This document shows, in pieces, positions 17,904 through 25,584 of a DNA stretch of 64,000 nucleotides (its first letter is position 1; every line of letters starts with the position of its first letter). The notes beneath the pieces are model-generated. The model saw only the letters and a list, made by a program, of their open reading frames with translations, did no database searches and had not been told where the DNA came from. This DNA is from JBBROS01 sp965260935 (GTDB lineage Bacteria > Pseudomonadota > Alphaproteobacteria > Acetobacterales > Acetobacteraceae): positions 2,728,001-2,792,000 of the forward strand of contig OZ253374.1 in assembly GCA_965260935.1 (NCBI GenBank). Direction: 5' to 3'. The translations under genes were made by a program, and so were the position numbers.

Positions 17904-18344
17904 CCCGCAACGCTGGCAAAGCTCAAGGCGCCGCCGCCATGTGCAAGGAAATGAATCCATCCCCCGAAGCTGTGGATAACCTTGTGGGCAGCGCGGCGGC
18001 AGCCTGCTTGAAACCTTGATTCCACAACGGTTTCCACACTTTGCCTCCGAACCAGGCAGGCCTGCTTAACAAACTGATTTTTCAAACATTTACCCCACCC
18101 GGACCACAAGGTTTCAAGACCGCCGCGCATGTCGCTGCAAAGCTTGGGAGTCAAGCGACGGAGGTGGATGAAATGCGGTGAACCGGCGCGGAAGACGTGT
18201 GAAAACCTCGACGCGAGCGGCATCGGACGCCGTTTATGAGACGGGCCCAACCCCCAAACCCACGTCTCGATAATGGCGTTCGTCGGCGGCCCGGCGCATA
18301 CCTTCAACCGCCCATGACACCGGCACAACGGCTGACTGTGCCGC
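17904..18344. other. Non-coding stretch with DnaA-box-like sites; candidate replication origin
   Basis: No convincing gene is present in this roughly 440-bp region between folB and the repeat upstream of uvrC. It holds a perfect DnaA box, TGTGGATAA, at 17971-17979. Looser relatives sit nearby: TTCCACAA near 18021, TTTCCACA near 18031, GTGGATGAA near 18164 and TGTGAAAA near 18198. An A/T-rich patch lies at about 18067-18092. The strand composition of the whole window switches from C-rich to G-rich a few kilobases to the right, which supports an origin in this neighbourhood. Only one box is perfect and the switch is not exactly here, so this remains a candidate. Confidence 0.4.
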
Positions 18345-18716
18345 CTACGCCGTACGCTCGATCGCAACCCCCACCGCCGCGGTATCCGCGAACGCGTCCA
18401 GCTTCTCGACCTGCACCCACACCCGCTTGATCCGCCGGTCGTTCAAACATGCCGCCGCGATCCGTTCCGCAAGCGTCTCCACGAGCCGCACATGCCCGGC
18501 GCCCACGATGCCGCGCACCAGTTCCACCATGCCCTCATAGTCGACGACACGCTCCAGCCGGTCAGCCCCGTCGCCCGCGTCCTCGACCGCGAGATCAACG
18601 TTCACGCGCACCCGCTGCTTCCGGCCGTGCTCATGGGCATAGACCCCAATGGAGGCCATCAGCGCCATGTCGCGCACGAACACATGGCGGATGCCCGGCC
18701 CGGCGATCGGGCTCAT
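18345..18716 (-). CDS. folB: Dihydroneopterin aldolase family protein
   Basis: A 123-residue cytosolic enzyme of the folate pathway, converting 7,8-dihydroneopterin to 6-hydroxymethyl-dihydropterin and glycolaldehyde. Family features are the early FVRDMALMASIGVYAHEHG, where the Glu-containing segment is at the active site, VVDYEGMVELVRGIV, and VRLVETLAERIAAACL. ERIAAACLNDRRIKRVWVQV with the following KLDAF is the usual C-terminal strand. The open frame extends upstream but the ATG at 18716 overlaps the stop of the pteridine-reductase-like SDR by 4 bp. That makes a two-gene pterin unit with probable translational coupling. Confidence 0.92.
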   Translation of the reverse strand: MSPIAGPGIRHVFVRDMALMASIGVYAHEHGRKQRVRVNVDLAVEDAGDGADRLERVVDYEGMVELVRGIVGAGHVRLVETLAERIAAACLNDRRIKRVWVQVEKLDAFADTAAVGVAIERTA

Positions 18717-19489
18717 TCGGCCAACGCTCCTCCGCCAGCCGGCGACCATTGCAGGTGCTGCCCGCCATCCAGCGCCAGCATCTGCCCCGTCACCGACGGC
18801 AACGACAACAACGCCAGCACGGCCCGGGCAATCTCCTGCGGCTCGGTCCCCCGTCCAAGCGGCATGGCTTCGCATTGCCGGGCGAACTGCGCCTCGCTCT
18901 GCCGCGCGCTCGGCAGCGCCGGCCCCGGCCCGACCGCGTTCACCCGCACACGGGGCGCAAAAGCCAGCGCCATCTGCTGCGTCAACGACCACAACGCCGC
19001 CTTCGACGCCGTGTAGGAAACGAAGTGCGGCGTCGGCGACCACACCCGCTGGTCCAGCATGTTCACCACCACGCCCTCCGCGCCCTCCGGCAGGCCTCTA
19101 GCCAAGGCCTGCATCAACACGAATGGCGCACGCAAGTTCGGTTCCATATGCCGGTCCCAGCTTTCCCGCGTGGCGTCGTCCCACTCGTCGCGCTCGAACA
19201 CGCTGGCGTTGTTGACCAGCACGCCCACAGGCCCGAGCGCCGCCGTCGCAGCCGGCAGCAATCCTTGCACGGCCGCCTCGTCGTTGAGGTCGGCTTGGAG
19301 CACCGCCGCACGCCCGCCGCGTTCGCGAATGCGCCCGGCCAACGCGTCGGCTTCGTCCCGGCTGTCACGGCAATGAATCGCGACCGCAAACCCGGCAGTC
19401 GCGAGTGCTTCGGTTATTGCGGCGCCAATGCGTTGGCCGCCGCCCGTGACCAGGGCAATGCGCGAGATCGCGGATGAGATCAGGGTCAT
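18713..19489 (-). CDS. SDR family pteridine reductase (FolM-like)
   Basis: A 258-residue short-chain dehydrogenase whose cofactor loop reads TGGGQRIGAAI. The Arg in place of the second Gly (TGxxxRxG) is the hallmark of pteridine reductases such as trypanosomal PTR1 and bacterial FolM, which prefer NADPH and reduce dihydropterins or dihydrofolate. The catalytic YTASK (FVSYTASKAALWSLT) and VLVNNASVFERDEWDD are intact. The 4-bp overlap with folB supports a role in pterin or folate metabolism. It might provide dihydrofolate or dihydromonapterin reduction; no folA gene is visible here. The exact substrate is inferred. Confidence 0.85.
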   Translation of the reverse strand: MTLISSAISRIALVTGGGQRIGAAITEALATAGFAVAIHCRDSRDEADALAGRIRERGGRAAVLQADLNDEAAVQGLLPAATAALGPVGVLVNNASVFERDEWDDATRESWDRHMEPNLRAPFVLMQALARGLPEGAEGVVVNMLDQRVWSPTPHFVSYTASKAALWSLTQQMALAFAPRVRVNAVGPGPALPSARQSEAQFARQCEAMPLGRGTEPQEIARAVLALLSLPSVTGQMLALDGGQHLQWSPAGGGALAE

Positions 19490-19971
19490 GCCGCAAACGC
19501 CAATTGAGCATCCGCCGAGTCGTAAAGCCGTTCCATAGTGGTGAAAACCGGAACGAAGTTTTCATAAACTACTAGCATTTGGAGGCCATAGCTATTGCAA
19601 GTTCTAAGATCGGATCTCTTCCAAAAACCCAATCTAGGCTGTTTTCCACGACACTCTAACGGGCTGCAACGGAAAGAGTAGCTGTTCCACCATAGTAGGC
19701 TCCTGCTACCCGATCCAACACTTCGCAATCATTCCGTTGCCCGCCTTGGCTCTCCATTCTAGACCGCGATCGTGCCGTCTCAGATAAGGCTAGACCCGGA
19801 CCGGCCTGACACAGTCAGGGCGACGCGGGTCTAGTCAGGAAACTGTCCATATCTCCGCACACGTCTGCTTGCACAGGACGAACGCCCCTAATCTGCTCCC
19901 AATAACGTGCAAGCGGGAAAAGCATTCACGCAAGCAACAATGCTGTGTCGCAGCAGCCAGAAAGCCCATCA
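19490..19971. other. Intergenic region, 482 bp, lower GC, one palindromic repeat
   Basis: No gene is supported here. Base composition from 19490 to about 19750 is closer to 50 % GC than the surrounding 65-70 %. A short minus-strand frame ending near 19486 reads a 30-residue stretch with some protein-like character, but it has no ribosome-binding site and no recognised family. Copy 3 of the dispersed palindrome lies at 19759-19834. The remainder up to the tRNA shows nothing recognisable. Confidence 0.5.
19759..19834 (+). repeat. Dispersed palindromic repeat, copy 3 (imperfect)
   Basis: The 45-nt core is at 19790-19834: arms of 21 nt beginning CTAGACCCG, with the loop ACA. Four positions in the arms no longer pair, so this copy is decaying. 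A truncated first module (CTAGACCGCGATCG) and a linker (GCCGTCTCAGATAAGG) precede it. The linker is shared with the copies at 23070 and 26992. Confidence 0.8.
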
Positions 19972-20045
19972 TGCGCCCGGCAGGACTCGAACCTGCGACC
20001 AAGCCGTTATGAGCGGCCCGCTCTAACCAACTGAGCTACAGGCGC
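19972..20045 (-). tRNA. tRNA with CAU anticodon (Met or lysidine-modified Ile)
   Basis: A complete 74-nt cloverleaf on the minus strand. The acceptor GCGCCTG pairs with CGGGCGC (one G-T pair), the D arm reads TAGCTCAGTTGGTTAGAGC, and the anticodon loop CTCATAA gives anticodon CAU. The T arm is GCAGG-TTCGAGT-CCTGC. Discriminator A is followed by non-CCA sequence, so CCA must be added after transcription. It lacks initiator features (the first pair is G-C). Elongator Met and Ile2 (AUA-reading after lysidine modification) cannot be separated by eye. Confidence 0.95.
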
Positions 20046-20108
20046 GTATGGAACTCGTGCGCGGGCAGGGTTATACCCCCGGCGCGCAGCAGAATCAAAG
20101 GACGCACC

Positions 20109-20633
20109 ATGGACCTCTCCAAAATCCCCTCCGGAAAAGACCTGCCTTCCGACATCAACGTCGTCGTCGAGATCCCGCAAGGCTCGCAGGTCAAGTACGA
20201 GATCGACAAGGAAAGCGGCGCCGTGTTCGTCGACCGGTTCCTGTTCACCCCCATGGCCTACCCCGCCGCCTACGGCTTCATCCCCGGCACCCTGGCCGAG
20301 GACGGCGACCCAGCCGACGCGCTCGTGCTGGCCAACGCCCAGGTGCTCCCCGGCGTGGTGATCCGCGCCCGCCCGATCGGGATGCTGCAAATGGAGGACG
20401 AGGCCGGGCAGGACGAGAAGATCATCTGCGTGCCGCACGACAAGGTCCACACCATCTACACCGGCACCAAGTCGGTGTTCGAACTGCCGGAGATCGTCCG
20501 CCAGGGCATCGAGCACTTCTTCACCCGCTACAAGGACCTTGAGCCCGGCAAATGGGTGAAAGTCACCGGCTGGGCCGACCGCGAGGCCGCCGAGGACGCG
20601 ATCCGCAAGTCTTATCAGGCGGCGCAAAAATAG
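20109..20633 (+). CDS. ppa: Inorganic pyrophosphatase
   Basis: A 174-residue family I soluble pyrophosphatase, hydrolysing diphosphate to two phosphates and so pulling biosynthetic reactions forward in the cytosol. Family landmarks are VVVEIPQGSQVKYEIDKESG, where the Glu and Lys contact substrate and metal, FTPMAYPAAYGFIPGTLAED, and the metal-binding EDGDPADALVL. HFFTRYKDLEPGKWVKV near the end is also standard. It starts 63 bp downstream of the divergent tRNA gene. No operon partner follows on the same strand. Confidence 0.98.
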   Translation: MDLSKIPSGKDLPSDINVVVEIPQGSQVKYEIDKESGAVFVDRFLFTPMAYPAAYGFIPGTLAEDGDPADALVLANAQVLPGVVIRARPIGMLQMEDEAGQDEKIICVPHDKVHTIYTGTKSVFELPEIVRQGIEHFFTRYKDLEPGKWVKVTGWADREAAEDAIRKSYQAAQK

Positions 20634-21194
20634 GAGGTCTCACTCTAAGCGACAGCATTTTGCTCGAGCTGCGCCGCGCGGTCCGGAAAGGCACCGTCGA
20701 GCCGAAAACCGGCATGATTGAAATCAACGAACGTCTTGGCGTGCCGGCAGCCACGTTGCATCGGCCTGCCCGGTGGCGTCCGGTGCCGGCCCGGCGTGAT
20801 GGTTGCTTCCCTGCCTGACCTCGGCCACCCGCCTTGGCGTCCAAGCTGAACCAGGACCGCCGTCACCAAATCCCGAGGCAGAAAACCAACCACATGGACG
20901 CCGCAGAACGATGAAAGATCAGGATACTCCTGCGCGACCCGCACCCTCGATCATAACCTCGTCAACGATGACGTTGTTTCCCTACCCCCGGCTGTCCCGG
21001 CAACGGCGTGTCGCATCCCGCGCATGCCACGTTCAAGCACCGGGCCTGTCCTTGCGGCGACGACCGTCTTACCCCGTCCCGCGCCGCTTCCAAGCCGGCG
21101 AACACCCGTTTCAAGCTTTGGTTCCGATGTGATCGAACCCTGGGACAACCCATATGCGACCCATACAAGACTAATACAATCAAAGCGTTAAATC
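20634..21194. other. Intergenic region, 561 bp, no recognisable gene
   Basis: Between ppa and tRNA-Leu I see no gene with a ribosome-binding site and a recognisable product. A coding-like patch just after ppa (about 20645-20780, + strand) reads RRAVRKGTVEPKTGMIEI and NERLGVPAATLHR, which resembles a short helix-turn-helix segment. It then runs into non-protein-like sequence, so it is at most a remnant. No palindromic repeat copy was seen here. Confidence 0.5.
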
Positions 21195-21280
21195 TGGTGC
21201 CCGCCGCCGGACTCGAACCGGCACATCCTCACGGACATCGGATTTTAAGTCCGCTGCGTCTACCATTCCGCCAGGCGGGC
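21195..21280 (-). tRNA. tRNA-Leu (UAA anticodon)
   Basis: A class II tRNA of 86 nt including an encoded CCA. The acceptor GCCCGCC pairs with GGCGGGC, the D arm is GCG-GAATGGTAGA-CGC and the anticodon loop CTTAAAA gives UAA. The long variable arm has the stem TCC/GGA and the T arm is GCCGG-TTCGAGT-CCGGC. The discriminator is A, as expected for leucine identity. It is transcribed on the minus strand, downstream of the small Tat-signal gene. Confidence 0.96.
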
Positions 21281-21402
21281 GTCCCCGTTTGCTTAGCAAG
21301 CCCGGGCGCGTTCTCCAATGCCTATCGCCGCTCAAACCAGCAACGCCGCCCCCGGCGTTCGATAACGAGCGGACCGGGCACACGTAACCATCAAGAAGAA
21401 CG

Positions 21403-21531
21403 TCATGGACAGGCAAAGCCCGTGCCGCCCGGACTCCCGAGGCGGAAACGCCCGAAAAGGCCGCCCGCGCCCAGGGCGGCGCTGCCGGTCAGGGCCGAAC
21501 GCAGCATCTTGCGGCGGGAAGGGTCCTGCAT
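21403..21531 (-). CDS. Tat-signal mini-protein, 42 aa
   Basis: This short frame has a strong ribosome-binding site (AAGGAG, 9 nt before the ATG at 21531). The product begins MQDPSRRKMLRSALTG and continues with a small-residue hydrophobic run (SAALGAGGLFG). The SRRKML segment fits the twin-arginine consensus S/T-R-R-x-F-L-K with Met at the Phe position. After the signal there are only about 15 residues, ending GTGFACP, with one cysteine. It may be a cofactor-free secreted peptide, an anchor, or the remains of a larger Tat substrate. I recognise no family. It lies 130 bp downstream of the porin gene on the same strand. Confidence 0.55.
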   Translation of the reverse strand: MQDPSRRKMLRSALTGSAALGAGGLFGRFRLGSPGGTGFACP

Positions 21532-21661
21532 GGGCTGGTTCTCCTTCGGGTCGCCGTTTTTGGCATAAACACCCTATGGGCAGCCCGGAAAACAGTTCCG
21601 ATCAAGAGGGCGTCAGTTCCGCCAAACGAACCAGCGCCGTCGTGCCATGCCCTGGCGGCGT

Positions 21662-22876
21662 TCAGAACTGCAACTGCGCCCGCCCGGCGACGATGTCGAT
21701 GCTCCTGGGAGAGCGCCCCCCGTCGATATCGGCGTGCTCGTACTGCAGCGAGAAGCGGATCGGCTCGACCGGCCACCAGTTGACGCCGGCCGTCCATATC
21801 CGCTGCACGCCGCCGCGCACGTCGGAACTGTTGAGGTCAACGGTCGAGTAGCGCGCGCCGACCTCGACCGCGCCGAAATTGCCGGCGCGCGGGTCGAAGC
21901 TCTCGGCCGGCTTGGGCACGCCCCACACCCCGTCCTTCGCGGAATACTGCCGCGGCGTGCCGAGGATGGTGTAGCCGGCCTGGGCATACCAGCCGCTGAA
22001 GTTCAGCGTCCCGCCCCCCGCGTTCTCCCGCCGGTCCAGCAGGATCGAGTACCACTCGCCTTGCAGCCACAGCCGCCCGGCCGCGAAGCCGAGCTCGGGG
22101 CCGACCACGCCGATGTTGCGGGTCTCGACCGAGCCGGTGGACAAGGGAGAAGGCACAGGGTCGATCGAGAACTCCGGCTGGTCGGACAGCGAGGTTGCCG
22201 GCAGCTTGCCCGCGTCCCGGGCCGGGCGGAACACGTACTCGCCCGAAACGCCGACGTGCAGCAGCATGCTGTCCGTCTTCACCGGCAAGCCCGCCGCGCG
22301 GGCGATCACGGCGCGCTGGTCGCCGTCCCGTCCCGGCCCGCCTTGCCCGGCCGTCAGCGCGGCAGCCAGGAGGTAACGGTCCCCATGCGCCTCGGCCTGG
22401 ATGGCCTCGCGGTCGATGCCGCCCGCGATGTTGCGCGTGATGGTCGAGATGCTGGCGCGCTCGAGAAAGAGCAGGTTGCCGACGCCCATGGTCGATTCAA
22501 GGCCGTTGTTGACGTGGAAGACGCCGCCGGTGAAGGTGAACGGCTTGAGCCCGGTATAGGCGATCTTGGCTTCGAACAGCTTGCCCTGGCCGCCGGGCGA
22601 ATGGCCGAAATCCCAGATGAAGCCGACTTCGACGTCGTCGTTGTACTTCAGCCTGGCGCCGGTGCGCAGCCGGCGTCCGTTGAACCCGGCGCCTTGCCCG
22701 CCGGGCCGGCTGTTGCTGAAACTTCCCTGGTCGAGCTGATAGAGTCCGTATGGCTTTATTTCAAAGCCGCCGCCAAGGCGGACGGTCGTGTCGAAGGCTT
22801 TCGCGGAGTTTGGCAATGCAGCCAAGAAAATCGTTAGTGAAGCCAAACAACCTGGCAAATTAAATCGAAACTGCAT
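21662..22876 (-). CDS. Phosphate-selective OprO/OprP-type outer-membrane porin
   Basis: About 404 residues from the ATG at 22876, which directly precedes a signal peptide (MQFRFNLPGCLASLTIFLA). An alternative start 12 codons upstream gives an unlikely polar extension. The mature part is rich in alternating beta strands with Gly/Asn turns, for example LRTGARLKYNDDVEVGFIWD and SGWYAQAGYTILG. It ends with aromatic-terminated strands (IVAGRAQLQF), as outer-membrane barrels do. It resembles the porin_O_P family, whose members take up phosphate or other anions; the ligand here is not certain. Confidence 0.8.
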   Translation of the reverse strand: MQFRFNLPGCLASLTIFLAALPNSAKAFDTTVRLGGGFEIKPYGLYQLDQGSFSNSRPGGQGAGFNGRRLRTGARLKYNDDVEVGFIWDFGHSPGGQGKLFEAKIAYTGLKPFTFTGGVFHVNNGLESTMGVGNLLFLERASISTITRNIAGGIDREAIQAEAHGDRYLLAAALTAGQGGPGRDGDQRAVIARAAGLPVKTDSMLLHVGVSGEYVFRPARDAGKLPATSLSDQPEFSIDPVPSPLSTGSVETRNIGVVGPELGFAAGRLWLQGEWYSILLDRRENAGGGTLNFSGWYAQAGYTILGTPRQYSAKDGVWGVPKPAESFDPRAGNFGAVEVGARYSTVDLNSSDVRGGVQRIWTAGVNWWPVEPIRFSLQYEHADIDGGRSPRSIDIVAGRAQLQF

Positions 22877-23268
22877 CGAAATCCCCGGACAATCGCGGTG
22901 GCCCGTATGCATCGGGGATGTCGCCTTGGTGGGTCAAATCAATTTGACCGGCCTTGCATCTTATCGGCCGCTACTGTCGCGGCGGTCGATCGCCCGCCCC
23001 GCCTTGCCGGGCCGCTCCAACGTGCCCGGCGGCTCGACGACGACGCGAGCGGTAGCGCCGATGCTGTTCCTAGACCGCGATCGTTCTGACTGGAATCAGT
23101 CAGAACGTGAATCGCCGTCTCAAATCGGTATTATGTCGCACTCGCCACCACGACGGCGTGTCTCCCGCTCCGGTCCCGTCCTACGATTCGCGCATCAGTC
23201 CGGCCCTATTAGGCGGGGCGTGAGGCGTGAAGGACATGGCAATAAGAAAGGCGGCATGGACCGTAGGG
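22877..23268. other. Intergenic region, 392 bp, containing one palindromic repeat
   Basis: Apart from the palindromic repeat at 23070-23121, no feature is supported. A GC-rich piece at about 22970-23065 reads as protein-like on the minus strand (ARVVVEPPGTLERPGKAG, ending in a stop). It has no start, so it may be the tail of a lost gene. Confidence 0.45.
23070..23121 (+). repeat. Dispersed palindromic repeat, copy 4 (first-module type)
   Basis: Begins CTAGACCGCGAT and contains an 11-bp perfect hairpin at 23082-23107 (CGTTCTGACTG with CAGTCAGAACG, loop GAAT). It ends GAATCGCCGTCT. This corresponds to the first hairpin module of the copies at 17801 and 55491, with paired base changes in the stem (CCC/GGG there, TTC/GAA here). 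Confidence 0.75.
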
Positions 23269-24249
23269 TTATGTAGCCTCGTTGTGGCGTCGAGTATTGA
23301 TGCCCAAGGAATGACCATTCCGCATCCAGGCAACACTCTGGCTGAACATTGTTTTTCGGTCGTATCCGAATGCGTCCCGGTAAGTGGCAACGCCCCACAT
23401 GTAGAGCTTATTTGTCCTTCCATCAAAAACGTGGTTGACCAAATCTGTCGAAAGCAGCTCCGGCAGTCTGCAAGAGATCATATTGTATTGACCAGCCCCG
23501 AGAACGCCCTCGCTGTTGACGGGATGCTCGTCGAGCGGGAAGCTGAAATCATCAGGAAGGGGGAATGGCAGCAGACCAGCATTTGCTTGATACGTGACCC
23601 GGTGTGCCGGAGTGTTGCCGGTGTTTATCAAGCGAAGCCTTATTTCGAACGGCTGACCGGTTGCGCTGTCTTGGGGAACGGTCAAGTCATATACTACAGA
23701 CAAGTAAGCTCGCATTTGCATCTGGCCAAACTCGCGCTGCGTTCGCCCGATCTCGGCAGTAATTCTGATGCTCTCGGCAGTGCCGACCGAGACCGCTTCC
23801 ATTGCGGCGGCAGCGCGTGCGGATTCTTTAACGTGAGCATTGGCCGCATTGGCAGCGTCAACAGCTATTTTGCCCGTTTCCTTGGCATCGCGAACGGCGT
23901 TTCGAGTCTCACGCCAGAGCAAGGCGGTAAACAGCCACAACCCTCCAGTAAGGACGGCCAGCGCCCCGGTAAACCCGGCTACCCACCAGTTTGGTTCCGC
24001 ATACCAGCCGCTCTGATCCTTGGACTTGGAAGCAACGGGGTTCTGGTTTGGGGATTGATTGTTTGGGACGACGGGCGAAGGATTGTCGGGGGGCTTGCCT
24101 GCGCCATCGCCTTGTTGATGTTCGTTGGTGGCGGAACCCTGATGATGTTGTTGGCTTTTCCCCGCACCTGGGGATGGTGGATTTAACGGCTGATCTGACA
24201 TTGCGGGTGTCACCGCTATCAGCGGAACGATCATAAGCATCGCAAACAT
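23269..24249 (-). CDS. Membrane-anchored hypothetical protein, 326 aa
   Basis: The N-terminus is a signal-like hydrophobic stretch (LMIVPLIAVTPAMS), followed by a low-complexity Pro/Gln/Asn linker. Next is one transmembrane span (WWVAGFTGALAVLTGGLWLF) around residues 90-110 and a helical region rich in Ala and Asn (AVDAANAANAHVKESARAA). The C-terminal domain starts QMQMRAYLSVVYDLTV and looks like an all-beta domain of a kind frequent in alphaproteobacterial hypothetical proteins. I do not know its function. A long antisense frame on the + strand is a shadow. GC content is clearly below the regional mean, suggesting transfer. Confidence 0.7.
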   Translation of the reverse strand: MFAMLMIVPLIAVTPAMSDQPLNPPSPGAGKSQQHHQGSATNEHQQGDGAGKPPDNPSPVVPNNQSPNQNPVASKSKDQSGWYAEPNWWVAGFTGALAVLTGGLWLFTALLWRETRNAVRDAKETGKIAVDAANAANAHVKESARAAAAMEAVSVGTAESIRITAEIGRTQREFGQMQMRAYLSVVYDLTVPQDSATGQPFEIRLRLINTGNTPAHRVTYQANAGLLPFPLPDDFSFPLDEHPVNSEGVLGAGQYNMISCRLPELLSTDLVNHVFDGRTNKLYMWGVATYRDAFGYDRKTMFSQSVAWMRNGHSLGINTRRHNEAT

Positions 24250-24255
24250 GAGCGG

Positions 24256-24495
24256 CTAAAGATTCTCTAGTCTCATCCCATCCAGCCCCAGAGCGGCTAG
24301 GACGGCAAGAAAGAACGTCGCTGCAAACGTCCCGCGCGCGAGCTTGCTGGTGATGGACGCTTCTGTTTCTTGCAACCCGTGTTCCTCCAATCGCCGCGCC
24401 AGTTCCGTGTAGGTCACGCCGGCCCGCTTCATCTCCGCTTTTAGGAAGCGGGATGCCTTGCCGGCCAATTCCTTTTCATTCGCTGCAATGCCCAT
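24256..24495 (-). CDS. DUF6471 family protein, 79 aa
   Basis: A small helical protein with a helix-turn-helix-like core: FLKAEMKRAGVTYTELARR, then EASITSKLARGTFAATF. This is the DUF6471 pattern and suggests DNA binding, although no member's function is known to me. It ends 6 bp before the membrane protein gene on the same strand, so the two are probably an operon. It diverges from the transposase gene over 108 bp. That gap holds two inverted copies of AAATGTGAC (24511-24519 and 24570-24578), possible operator half-sites. Confidence 0.75.
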   Translation of the reverse strand: MGIAANEKELAGKASRFLKAEMKRAGVTYTELARRLEEHGLQETEASITSKLARGTFAATFFLAVLAALGLDGMRLENL

Positions 24496-24510
24496 TGCCG
24501 CCCATCCATA

Positions 24511-24578
24511 AAATGTGACTGCAAGCTATCATATACGAAAGATAACTGTTGACAATGGCCACTAATCCTGTCACATTT
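24511..24578. promoter_or_regulatory. Inverted half-sites and TTGACA in the divergent promoter region
   Basis: AAATGTGAC at 24511-24519 and its exact inverse GTCACATTT at 24570-24578 flank a 50-bp A/T-rich centre. The centre contains TTGACA at 24549-24554, a perfect sigma-70 -35 hexamer facing the transposase, although no clear -10 box follows at 17 bp. It could serve as an operator for the neighbouring DUF6471 helix-turn-helix protein, which is inference. Confidence 0.35.
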
Positions 24579-24603
24579 GCCAGGTTCCTAGCGAGTTCGG
24601 CAG

Positions 24604-25581
24604 ATGTCCCAGCACTTCCTTCTTTCCAGCAAGGCCCGCTCGCTCTCCCTGGCGTCGGTGTTCCGCATGGCGGACGACAAGGCCGAGACGTTGTTCGCCG
24701 GCCTGCGCTGGCCTGAGACGGACGGCAAGGCGCTCTGCCCGCACTGCGGCTGCCCGACCTGCTACGAGGCCCGCCGCCCGAACGGCAGCCTGCGGTTCCG
24801 CTGCAAGGCGTGCCGCAAGGATTTTTCACTCACCAGCGGCACGCTGTTCGCCTTCCACAAGCTGCCGCTGCAAACCTACCTCGCCGCCATCGTGATCTTT
24901 TGCAACGAGGTCAAGGGCAAGTCGGCGCTCGCGCTCTCACGCGACCTCGACGTGCAATACAAGACGGCCTGGGTGCTGGCCCATAAGCTCCGTGAGGCGA
25001 TGGCGACCGAAGTGAAGGGCTACAAGCTCGGCGGCGAGGGCAAGACGGTGGAGATCGACGGGGCCTACTTCGGCGGCTACGTCAAGCCCGCCAACCACAA
25101 GGAGAACCGCCGGGACCGCCGCCTGGCGAAGAACCAGAACGGCAAGCGGCAGTGCGTCGTTGTGATCCGCGAGCGGGACGGCTTCGTGATGCCGTCAGCC
25201 TTCCCCACGGAAGGTTCGGCCTTGGCCTACATCCGCAACCACGTTGCCGCCGGGACCGAGGTCCACGCCGACGAGGCAAATAGCTGGAACGACCTCCACG
25301 GGCATTACGTCGTGAAGCGCATCAACCACCAGCTCGCCTACAGCGACGGCATCGCCTGCACCAACGGGGCGGAAAGCTTCTTCTCCCGCCTGCGCCGGGC
25401 GGAGCGGGGCCACCACCACCACATCTCGGGCGTCTACCTGGCCCGCTACGCCCAGGAGAGCGCGTTCAAGGAGAGCCACCGCCGCATGGACAACGGGGGC
25501 CAAGTGCGCCGCGTTGTGGGCTTGGCGCTGGCGGCGCGGCCCAGCGTGGACTTCTGCGGGTATTGGCAGCGGGCTGAATAG
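24604..25581 (+). CDS. IS1595-family (ISXO2-like) transposase
   Basis: A 325-residue DDE-type transposase. An N-terminal zinc ribbon is visible (CPHCGCPTC and CKACRKDF), followed by the catalytic core: first Asp in TVEIDGAYFGG, second Asp in EVHADEANSWNDL, and the C-terminal NGAESFFSRLRRAERGHHH with the conserved Asn/Glu of this family. It appears intact. I could not find terminal inverted repeats close to the gene, so the element either has short diverged ends or is larger and carries the neighbouring genes as passengers. GC is higher than in the two minus-strand genes beside it. Confidence 0.93.
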   Translation: MSQHFLLSSKARSLSLASVFRMADDKAETLFAGLRWPETDGKALCPHCGCPTCYEARRPNGSLRFRCKACRKDFSLTSGTLFAFHKLPLQTYLAAIVIFCNEVKGKSALALSRDLDVQYKTAWVLAHKLREAMATEVKGYKLGGEGKTVEIDGAYFGGYVKPANHKENRRDRRLAKNQNGKRQCVVVIRERDGFVMPSAFPTEGSALAYIRNHVAAGTEVHADEANSWNDLHGHYVVKRINHQLAYSDGIACTNGAESFFSRLRRAERGHHHHISGVYLARYAQESAFKESHRRMDNGGQVRRVVGLALAARPSVDFCGYWQRAE

Positions 25582-25584
25582 CCC

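Noticed and set aside
17900..18367. 155-codon minus-strand frame in the uvrC-folB gap
   Set aside because: No ribosome-binding site, no family and odd composition; the region fits non-coding DNA with DnaA-box-like sites better.
23227..24186. 319-codon + strand frame opposite the membrane hypothetical
   Set aside because: It has a plausible signal-like start, but the minus-strand product has a defined transmembrane span, a linker and a recurrent C-terminal domain, and forms an operon with DUF6471. I judged the minus strand to be real.
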